In this document: one piece after another, positions 56,120 to 64,000 of the stretch
Layout of the letters: each line of letters opens with the position of its first letter
Position numbering within the stretch: the first letter of the stretch is position 1
DNA from: Alligator mississippiensis
Taxonomy: Eukaryota; Chordata; Crocodylia; Alligatoridae
Assembly: GCF_030867095.1 (NCBI RefSeq)
Contig: NC_081825.1
Coordinates: 43,266,501-43,330,500, forward strand
Reading direction: 5' to 3'
Length of the DNA: 64,000 bases
Program-made: the position numbers and the translations under genes
The notes under the pieces: model-generated
What the model saw: the letters and a program-made list of their open reading frames with translations, nothing else
What the model was told of the DNA's origin: nothing
Databases searched by the model: none

Positions 56120-57035
56120 AATTATTTACTTGCATATGTCACTACATGATACTACAGTTCATTGCTGTAGAGAAATTAGCAAATATGACCCAGTTTTCAG
56201 ATACACACAGAATATTTACAGAATAGAACATATGCCATGATAATGTCTGGTCCCCTTAAACCTATTTGCTGTATTCTACTGGAAATGTTATTGTGATGTA
56301 TCATAAAACTATTAACATCTCTCTGATGTAGCTATAGCAGTAATTTAACTTACAAATAAACTGATTTTATTTCTATAACAACAATGGACTTTATCGGACT
56401 ATGTGAAAAGCATGCCCCCAAATCATTTAACAAGGTATTAGATTACTGGAAATTATGATGTGAAATGATAAGCTATTGGTTTTGTTTAAACATTTACTGA
56501 CCTTCCATCATTTATTAATCTATACAAAAAAACTATGTTGGGAACATAATGTTTATTGCGTAAGCACAGAAAAGTCAAGAAATATCAAAGATAGCATTGT
56601 CCATGAAACCTTAACACAGTTCATGCATTTCAAGTCTTTGATTACATAAGCATTTTTTCTCAAATATTATTGCATAGTGATTCTGTATGCTACCATGCAG
56701 GATTTTTGTTGTTGCTATTCTTCCCCCTAGAATCTTAGTGATATATACACAGCTTCTGATAATTTTGTGTCCTTCCTTTACATTCTTATTGCTGTCATTG
56801 CCATAGTGGTCCAGTATAGTTTATAAACTAAAAGGCAAATCCTGTCTCACCTCTATACACCAACATATCATTATATATATATATACATATATATGTGTGA
56901 TGTATGTATAAGAGATGTTTATCTTTTATATGACTTTTGGGTTGTAACAACACTTGCAGAATCACCTAGGTTCATACTTGCTGGAAATAAAATGGAGAAT
57001 TAGGAGAGTCCAATAAACTTAGGCCTAATAAACCA
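56120..57035. other. AT-rich interval with no assigned feature
   Basis: No coding exon or named repeat recognised. A short TA/TATG tract lies at 56873-56900. Confidence 0.35.
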
Positions 57036-57039
57036 GTAA

Positions 57040-57150
57040 AAAGGCACTTTACACAGGGAGCAGGACACTCAGATTCTAGCCTCCCTCCAAGGGGTTTGAA
57101 CCCACATCTTACACTTTATTGTGAAGTCTGATTATCAACAAGCCACAGGC
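57040..57150 (+). repeat. tRNA-derived SINE-like fragment
   Basis: GGCACTTTACACAGGGAGCA, GGACACTCAGATTCTAGCCT and CAAGGGGTTTGAACCCACAT occur in the same order as at 33943-34060. GGTTTGAACCC resembles a B box. The tail CATCTTACAC...CAACAAGCCACAGGC is also shared with 27880-27916. Confidence 0.5.
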
Positions 57151-57539
57151 TAGGAATCACCCAAAATATTCTTTGTCCCTCCTCTTGAAGGTGGCTCTCT
57201 GGGCAGCCAGGAGAGGAAGATAATGTGAAGCCAAAAGAAACAGAGCAAGGTAAAGAAAAAGTGGCTCATGAGGTAGACATTGCCATAGCTCCTAGTCCTG
57301 ATTCCAGTGGGACACAAAGTTTATCACTCCTGTTTATCCAGTTCATATTACTATCATTACATGTGTGGTACAGGGAAGGCTGGTTGTGGGTAGGAGCCAA
57401 AACCCGGGGACCCCCTCTCTCAGCCAAAGCACCATTCTTTTGACTGAAGCATCCTCCCACTGGTGAAAATGTGAACTACAAATATTAAGCTCTGTGAGTA
57501 ACAATATAATACGTTTTCTTCCTTCTGATGACTATAGCA

Positions 57540-58460
57540 GGGAGTCCAGAGAGTGGTGATGGGTAAATGCTCATCACCCCCTCAGGACTTTTCTTCTGGG
57601 GTCCTCCAGGGCTCCATCTTGTCATACTCCTGCTCAATATGCATATGAAACCTCAGGACAAGACTCTTCAGAAATTTGGAGTAAGGTGCCATCAGTATGC
57701 TGATGACAGCCTGCTCTACCTCCCCTTTTCTTCTGAACCTGGCCCTGCAATTGCAGTCTTTTTCCAATGCCTGGCTGCACTTGGGCACTGGATGTAGGTG
57801 AACCAACTAAAACTGTATCCAGACAAGACAAAGGTGATAGTGGTGGGCAGACGACTTGACTCGGGGGTGGCTGAGATGCTTATCTTTGATGGGATTCAGC
57901 CACCCATTGTCACTCAAGTTCACAGACTTGGGGTGCTCCTGGATCTTCAGGTAGCAGCTATGGTTAGAAGCACCTTTCATCAACTACATCTGGCAATAAG
58001 GATGTGACGCTTTCTTTCAGACTCTGATATGGTCACCATCATCCACACCATTGTAACCTCCTGGCTAGACTTATAAAATGTGCTATACATAGGGCTGCAC
58101 TTGAAAACCATCCAGAAGCTGCAGCTGGTACAGAACTTAGTGGACCATTTTGTAATGGGGGTGAGTCACCAGGAACACAGAAATTGGGAGGACATAGCAG
58201 CAGAGTCCCAGATGGGTCTGCAGCACCACAAACTGCATGTGCCCACATGTGTTGACATGCCCAAGATGATCATTTTGATCCATAAGGGCCTAAATGGTCT
58301 GGGCCCTACATACCTAAAATATCTCCTTCTCTCTTATGTCACTTTGTGATCCTTTGGCAAAAGCATATGGGAGTTTGCTCTCTGCAGGTGCTCCCCATCT
58401 CCAGAGACCTATCCCTCTTGAGTTTCACTACAGCCCAACTTGGAAATCTTTCAGCAGTCC
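57540..58460 (+). mobile_element. L2-like LINE fragment (RT core to C-terminus)
   Basis: A non-LTR retrotransposon fragment distinct from the CR1 copies. Blocks in order: a GVLQGSILS-type block (57598-57625), LLNMHMKPQDKTLQKFGVRC (57621-57692), the intact catalytic loop HQYADDSLLYLPFSS (57693-57737), LKLYPDKTKVIVVGR (57804-57850), VHRLGVLLDLQ (57919-57950), a stop-broken IVTSWLDLxNVLYIGL stretch (58048-58090), KTIQKLQLVQNLVDHFVMGV (58107-58165) and KMIILIHKGLNGLGPTYLKY (58263-58320). The order and spacing match L2/CR1-superfamily elements of amniotes. Stops at 57795, 58005 and 58075 show it is inactive. Confidence 0.8.
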
Positions 58461-58469
58461 TATACGACC

Positions 58470-58680
58470 TTCCTATTGGACAGACAATAGGAGCTGGCTG
58501 GAAACTATCCCATTTACTGGGCAATTCCCAACAAGCTCCGGGCTGCACGTGCACACTGGGACAGTTCCCAGCTCTGGCTTTGTGAGGAAGTCTGCACACA
58601 CTGCCCAGAGATAGCTGGGAACTGCCCAAAATGGGACAATTACTTCAGGTAGATTACTCCAGAATAAACCCATCCATCAG
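58470..58680. repeat. Short foldback of unknown family
   Basis: AACTATCCCATTTACTGGGC, AATTCCCAAC (58502-58532) is partly mirrored by GATAGCTGGGAACTGCCCAA, AATGGGACAATT (58609-58640). Possibly a small MITE; limits uncertain. Confidence 0.35.
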
Positions 58681-58699
58681 AATTTGCATGTGTAGATAT

Positions 58700-59354
58700 G
58701 TCTAGTGTGTAGAAGGAACAATAGGATTATGCCTATTCCTCATTCTTCTGCACCTGTTCTCTCATTCTGGAGTCTGCAATGCCAGTCAACCACCCTGTTT
58801 TCTTCTGTGCCAGAAATCATGGATATTCAAGCATATTTTCCATTATTTCATCTTCATTCAGTCTCTTCTACCCAGCAGATAACATAGACACTGAAATCTG
58901 TCAATCTTAGTTAGGATTTGTTCACTGTTTGTTCTGACTGACCCTTATATAGCAAGGTATTTAAATACTAACATCAGTGGATCTACTCTTTCTCAAAATT
59001 AAACACATATTTAAATAACTGGGTGGGACAGAGAAAAAGAGAAAAATGAACAATCAGCCTCCCTAGTTAGATCTTGGTAGGTCTTACATCTAAGTGATGA
59101 ACAGATCTTAGTGAGCTCATTTGAGAAGTTTCCAATTCAGGAAGTAAAATCTACAGACCTTCAAGAACTAAATATATTGAATAATGTTACTATTGTTAGT
59201 GCATCCATTTAAGATTGCACACAGACTAAATAAGTGGGGAAAAAAGTGGGAAATTAATAATCTCTGCATACATTCAAAATTAAAAAAATACTGTAACATT
59301 ATTTACCATATATATGAGACATTTTAGCATCAATACATATACATACATACATAC

Positions 59355-59386
<32 letters not shown>

Positions 59387-61030
59387 ATATGTATAGATGC
59401 TAAAATGTCTCTGACGTATATGCAACTACATAGGGATGAATACCAAACCCATTGAAATCAAAGGGAGTCTCTTCATTATTTTTATGAGTTCGAGGTCCTA
59501 CTTTCCTGAAGATAATTGTCCATATTGGAATAATTGATAATATATAAGAGAAGATATTAAATTAGTAGCAAATTATAACAATGTTTTCTTACAGGATCCA
59601 GAATGTGGAATGTATTTGTCTCTGTATGACTAATTAAAAGATACCAGTGGCATAGCAAATATATTAAATACAGCTAAGAGAAGATTTTTCCCCCGTTGTC
59701 TCTAAATATAGTAACATAACACTGTGGTATGCTATCAAAAACATTTGTCACCCTTTCCATCTGGTATATCTGTTTTGCCTACGTTAAAAGGCTAGCAAAA
59801 TGTACTAACCTAGAATACCTGCTGCTGTGTGGACTGAAATTGCTGATAGGAAAAAATATAGAAAAATATGTTTGAAGCACCATTTTATATACCCTTTTTC
59901 TGTTGTTCCACAGACTGGAAGATTCTTCAGCAGATTTGGGGGAACGGGGGAGGGGGGAGAGGAGGAGGGCAAGGATATTCTTTCCAAACAAGAACAAACT
60001 CATTAAAAAGATTTGGTGATATACTTCTAAGTGTATCCTGTTGTTAGGGTAACTAAAGTTCTAAAAATAATTTAAATAAAAGGACATCACCTTAAGAGCT
60101 GCTTCAAGTAGTCATAGCAACTGGGTTCTTTTTTTTAAGTATGTATGGTTCATAGAGCTTTTTCCATCTGACCTTAAGCTTTGCAAAAGTAATGTATTAT
60201 CAGCTTTTTAAAATAAAGTGCATATATTTATTTAAAGTCATAGTACAAATTGAGGATATATAAAAGTATTGCAAAATAAGTTCTGTGGAGAGTTTTTCAA
60301 CACTCACTTAAGAGCATTTCAATATTTATATTGATTCCGTCTGTATTGAGAAGGTACATAATACTATGGGGGAGTATTACAAATAGTAACACCAAAATCA
60401 TTCCCAGTTAATTTAAAAATCACCTTAGACTATCATACTACATGCATTTTATAGAGCAGTTTTCAAACATTTATTCCCACCATGTATTTACTAGGTGGTA
60501 TGGCTGGAAATTGTTTCATGGATTTGGTAAATAAAATGGTAACATAACATCACTTAATTTCCAATGTTAAGAACCATCCATTTCTATCCCTAATTATTGA
60601 AGCTTGTCAGACCTTAAAGTGCAGTTATATTGCACTTATACTATTATATTAATAGTATATTATATTAGTATTATATTAATAACTATTTAAAAAAATCATA
60701 CACAACAGAGATTTCACTCACCATTCTGTTGAAGTACTTCTGCACCAAGATGATTACCTGGTATAACAGAGTAGTGAAGCAAGCCCTAGATCTATGTGTT
60801 CTGTTATACGCATCTATTTAACATGATACTTAGTATTCAACTTCCTGACCAAAAAAACCCCAAAACAAAACAAAACAAAGAAAAGAAAGCAATAATAATA
60901 CACTTTATTCACATCAGCAGTGCAGGAATAAATACAACTAAGAAGGAATTAACTGAATATTGTTCTGTCTTGTACTTCATTGTCTGTATTGTTAACTAGG
61001 CCTCATCAAAAGTCCACTGGAACTTGTGTA
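58700..61030. other. AT-rich interval with no assigned gene
   Basis: No coding exon recognised. Contains the inverted repeat and GT microsatellite at 59.3 kb, listed separately. Confidence 0.35.
59307..59423. repeat. Inverted repeat flanking a (GT)14 microsatellite
   Basis: TATATGAGACATTTTAGCAT, CAATACATATACATACATAC is mirrored by GTATGTATATGTATAGATGC, TAAAATGTCTCTGACGTATA, with a GT run at 59355-59382 in the loop. The arms are about 40 bp. The outer TATATGAGACATTTTAGCAT blocks look like MITE termini inside which a microsatellite has expanded. Confidence 0.8.
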
Positions 61031-61034
61031 AGGA

Positions 61035-61140
61035 CACTCAGGACATCTTTATACGTGCTTCAGAGGTGGTAGGGGGGTGCTTTAAGTACAGCAGCTCCAA
61101 GAGTGCCTGGCCCTGCATTCCACAGCACACATAAAAATGG
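61035..61140. mobile_element. Partial hairpin-MITE fragment (13.0/21.6 kb family)
   Basis: CTTCAGAGGTGGTAGGGGGG, TGCTTTAAGTACAGCAGCTC and CAAGAGTGCC follow the left end of the 13035 copy (AGGCGGAGGGGTGGGGGGG, CTTTAATTAAAGCAACTCCA, AGAGCC). Only about 100 bp is present. Confidence 0.5.
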
Positions 61141-61199
61141 CCATAGACACAGAAGTTTTCTCTGACCAATAAAAAGAGTGCCTAAAAACGCAGCTGTCT

Positions 61200-62190
61200 G
61201 GAAGAACTGATAGACTAAATCTTTGAAAGAAAGATAATAATAATGAGATAATCAAACTATTCTCACATGGAAGGAAATGCCTCATTGGGATGAGAGATGG
61301 AGATTTGTTTGCAATAAATTATTATCTAGAACAGCCCATCTTGGAACCCATAAGACGAAAAGCACTTCTAAGCATAATCTTGAGCAGTACAGAGGACCTG
61401 GTTCAAGAGGTTCATAAGCCACTCTCTCATCACAATTATCATTACATAATTAAATTCAACACCTTAGTAGGAAAGAATAAGTAAAACAAAATCCATCACA
61501 CTAATATAGGACTTCAGGAACAGAAAACAAACCAAAAGGAAGCAATTATAAAAGAAATTATAAAGTTAAAAAAAAAAAGAGTCAGAAACATAAAAGGCCT
61601 CCAGGCAGTCTGAAGGCTGTTTAAAAATGCCATATAAGAGTCCCGGGAAAAGTGCATACCAAAAATCAGAGAGTCTACCAGGTGATCCAGTAAAAACCAT
61701 GCAAGATTTAATATCAGATTTAAGGACCCTATCTGAGGCAAAAAGATATTATTTAAGAAATAGAACCTGTGTCCAAATAAGGAAAACGGGAAAGCATACA
61801 AATTCTGGCAGGTCAAATGAAAAATGAAATATGGCAGACCAAAAAGGAATTTGAGGACAATCTTGCAATAGACCCTAAAGTTAATGATAAAAACTTTTTT
61901 TTAAAATACATGAAAAGCAGGAATCAGCCAGGGCTTTTAAATGACTAAGATGTAAAAGATGCATTCAGAAACAATAGAGCCATAGCAGAGAGAGTAAATT
62001 ATTTCTTTGCATTGTTTTACTACAGTAGATATTGAGGAAATTTACACACCAGATCAAGTCTTCCTGAAAGATACATCTGAAGAGTTGGATCAAACTGAGC
62101 TATGATAGAGGCAGTTTTAGAACAAATTAAAAAAAAAATCAAATGCTAATGGACCACTGGGACCAAACGGTAGTTACCCAAGAGTTCTGA
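61200..62190 (+). pseudogene. Older LINE: endonuclease C-terminus to RT N-terminus
   Basis: The frame at 61290-61484 contains TEDLVQEVHKPLSHHNYHYI, IKFNTLVGKNK. LSHHN corresponds to the 'LSDHx' catalytic end of the LINE AP-endonuclease, with the aspartate lost. A basic linker with many Lys/Arg follows (61500-61850; SDLRTLSEAKRYYLRNRT and others). The last recognisable block is NGPLGPNGSYPRVLK (62148-62190), the RT start 'SAGPDGxHPRVLK' seen in the CR1 copies. There, a second CR1 begins. Probably an older CR1-like element. Confidence 0.6.
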
Positions 62191-62222
62191 AGTAACTCAT
62201 CCAGCCCTCTGACCACTATCTC

Positions 62223-62576
62223 ATGCTTCTCATCCATATGGACACAAATGACATGGCTCAGAGTAAACCTGTCCGGGTCATGAGTGACTACAGGGCTCTG
62301 GGGGATGGGCTCAGAGGGTTGGAGGTGCAGGTAGTTTTCCCCTTGATCCTTCTGGTTACGGGTCATGGGCACAAGAGAGAGAGATGTATTGAAGAAGTCA
62401 AAAGAAGACTGCAGCATTGGTGCCATTGCAAAGGCTTCGGCTTGTTCAATCACAGCCTGCAATTCAGAGAGAGAGGCAATTGTTTGTTGGAAAGGGATGG
62501 CCTCTACCTCATTCCAAGGGGAAAGCAGCTCTTCTCAACCAGAATGGCTGACCTGTTTGACAGAGCTTTAAACTAA
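62223..62576 (+). pseudogene. CR1 ORF1 C-terminal SGNH-esterase-like domain
   Basis: The open frame reads LLIHMDTNDMAQSKPVRVMS near its start and LLERDGLYLIPRGKQLFSTR, MADLFDRALN at its end, stopping at TAA. 'GTND' followed about 90 residues later by 'DGLHLTPxG' are the block III and block V signatures of SGNH/GDSL hydrolases, a domain known from CR1-clade ORF1 proteins. Here GTND is changed to DTND and the catalytic His position of the DGxHL block is Tyr (DGLYL), so esterase activity is unlikely. The block I Ser lies upstream and is missing because of truncation. ORF1 binds RNA in the transposition complex; the esterase role is not settled. Confidence 0.75.
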
Positions 62577-62689
62577 GATTGCTGGGGGATGAGCAGACAA
62601 TCACTAGTGCAACCACAGAATCAGCAGGTCAGGTAACACAAGGGAACTCACTCCTACCCCATCCCTAGGATGGGACTCTTCTAAGAGAA

Positions 62690-64000
62690 CAGGGAAGCCC
62701 AGGGCTTTTGATGCTAGGCTTAGCTGCCTGTACACAAATGCCAGGAGCATAGGGAACAAACAGGAGGAAAAGCCCGTCTGCTAAGTAAAAATGAATACAG
62801 TCTCATAGGGATAAGAGAGACCTGGTGGGACTCCACCTATGACTGGACAACAGGTATTGATGGCTATTCCTTGTACAGGAGGGATCATGTTGCAGTAGAT
62901 TTCCCTAAAGCAGAGATTGGCACCCAAGGATGTTGACTTGAGACACTGGATTAGAATACAGGAAGAATGTGGTGAAAGGGATATAACTGCAGGAGTCTAT
63001 TATAGACCTCCTAAGCAGGAGGCAGAGCTTGACCACGAATTCTGTAAGGAAACATGGTCGTCACGGGTGACTTCAACCACCCTGACATCTCATGGGGAAG
63101 AGCATTCAACCAAATCTGATCAGCTGCAGAGCTTCCTCACTTGCATTGATGAGCTCTATTTGACTCATGAAGTCTACAGGCTGACAAGAGGTAAAGTCCT
63201 TCTTCAAATATGTGGGAAGTTGGAAAAAAACCAAGGGCAACATCGGACCCTTGCTGAACCAAATGGGGCAGTTGACAACTGACACCTAGAAAAATGCTAA
63301 TCTCCTTAACTATTACTTTGCTTCAGTTTTCCACCAGCCCAAGGGCATTACCCTGCCTGACAAGATGCAGGACTATCAGGGTAAGGGTGATCATACACTT
63401 ATAATTGGTAAAGATCTTGTGAGGGAACAGCTTGAGAGGCTGGACATCCACAAGTCAGGTGACCCAGATAAAATGCACCCAAGAGTGCTAAAAGAGTTGG
63501 CTGAAATCATAGCATGACCAATGGTGAGGATATCTGAGAACTTGTGGCACTTGGGAGAGGTTCCAGAAGATTGGAAGAGGGCCAATGTGATGCCTATCTT
63601 CAAGAAAGGAAGGAAGGAAAATCCAAGGAACTACATGCCAATCGGTTTGACCTCAATCCCTGGAAAAATCTTGGAAAAAATCATCAAAGAAACCATCAAC
63701 AGGCTAACAGATGGCAACATTCTGAGAGAGAGCCAACATGACTTCATTGCAGTTAGGAAACCTCATTTCCTTCTGTGACCAAGTGATGTATCATCTGGAC
63801 AAAGGAGAAGAGGTTGATGTCATATATTTAGATTTCAAAAAAGCCTTTGACTTGGTCTCCCATGATGTCCTCATGGTAAAATTGGGAAACTGCAGCCTCA
63901 ACAACCTTATGGTTTGATGGCTGGGGAACTGGCTCCATGGTCGGACCCAGAGAGTGATATTTGACAGAACCGAATCAACATGGCACATGGTGACCAGTGG
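62690..64000 (+). pseudogene. CR1 ORF2: AP endonuclease and reverse transcriptase (partial)
   Basis: The endonuclease starts with CLYTNARSIGNKQEE (62724-62768), the N-terminal Asn motif. It continues LIGIRETWWDSTYDWTTGID (62803-62862, the 'TETWW' motif with a change) and MVVTGDFNHPDISWG (63052-63096, the GDFN catalytic block). After stop-broken sequence comes KTKGNIGPLLNQMG, NLLNYYFASVF, then the RT: HKSGDPDKMHPRVLKELAEI (63450-63510), WKRANVMPIFKKGRKENPRN (63573-63632), MPIGLTSIPGKILEKIIKET and VIYLDFKKAFDLVSHDVL (63818-63873). The RT is cut by the window end before the catalytic FADD loop. Multiple stops and frameshifts make it a dead copy. Confidence 0.9.

Larger units (their letters stand above)
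62193..64000 (+). mobile_element. CR1 LINE with ORF1 end, endonuclease and RT; runs off the window
   Basis: The longest CR1 structure here. It keeps the C-terminal part of ORF1 (62223-62576), a 5-prime part of ORF2 with the AP-endonuclease (from about 62700) and RT to the window end. Such 5' retention is unusual, since most CR1 copies keep only 3' ends. It starts directly after the truncated older LINE. Details are in the next two entries. Confidence 0.88.

Noticed and set aside
1..64000. CRISPR array, bacterial operon, defence island or prophage
   Set aside because: There are no regularly spaced direct repeats with unique spacers, no ribosome-binding-site-led gene strings and no bacterial protein families. 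The sequence is vertebrate in composition and repeat content.

Overview
This window looks like intergenic or intronic DNA from an amniote vertebrate, most likely a crocodilian, with a turtle as the main alternative. It contains many CR1 retrotransposons of several ages, Penelope-like elements with a GIY-YIG nuclease, solo LTRs, hAT-type and Tigger-type non-autonomous DNA transposons, hairpin-rich MITEs and (CA)n microsatellites. The species call is inferred from the repeat families and is not proven. I found no host protein-coding exon, rRNA, tRNA, CRISPR array or bacterial-type operon. Every open frame with recognisable homology belongs to a mobile element, and almost all of them are broken.

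Layout. 0-2.9 kb: three CR1 pieces in a row, all on the + strand. 3.0-4.9 kb: the end of a hAT-like element, then a 974-bp hAT-type element with a decayed 8-bp target duplication. 5-13 kb: mostly AT-rich unassigned sequence with a small TIR element (6.0 kb), a minus-strand CR1 tail (7.2 kb), part of an LTR-like repeat (7.65 kb) and a LINE fragment of unassigned clade (10 kb). 13.0-13.35 kb: a hairpin MITE with a perfect 40-bp palindrome. 13.7-15.7 kb: the best-preserved CR1 reverse transcriptase. 17.97-19.67 kb: an LTR nested inside a hAT-type element, each with its own target duplication. 21.4-21.9 kb: an inverted pair of Penelope-like ends beside a second hairpin MITE. 25.1-28.5 kb: foldback DNA elements and a SINE-like piece. 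30.0-31.5 kb: a CA microsatellite, GC-rich direct and inverted repeats, and a foldback.

34-38.6 kb: a SINE-like piece, a MITE, and a second copy of the large hAT-type family. 41.65 kb: a 251-bp Tigger-like MITE flanked by TA. 43.46 kb: another hairpin MITE. 43.9-45.9 kb: a CR1 fragment abutting a Penelope-like element that keeps RT and GIY-YIG remnants. 46.3-47.2 kb: a probable minus-strand LTR. 47.98-48.45 kb: a 476-bp near-perfect palindrome. 49.0 kb: a 112-bp hAT MITE with a perfect 8-bp target duplication. 51.0-53.05 kb: an inverted Penelope pair, a CR1 tail and a 1,193-bp LTR carrying a ~50-bp tandem repeat. 54.24-54.98 kb: a 735-bp solo LTR with perfect terminal repeats and a perfect 5-bp target duplication. 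55-59.4 kb: LINE remnants, a TIR element and an inverted repeat around a GT microsatellite. 61.2-64.0 kb: an old LINE followed by a longer CR1 that keeps the end of ORF1 (SGNH-esterase-like), the endonuclease and part of the RT, and runs off the window.

Nothing here forms a cellular pathway. The value of the window is as a record of layered insertions. Several boundaries can be fixed to the base by target-site duplications. I see no convincing new biological system; the items most worth following up are the 476-bp palindrome, the recurrent inverted Penelope ends, the nested LTR-in-hAT and the repeat-bearing LTR at 51.85 kb.
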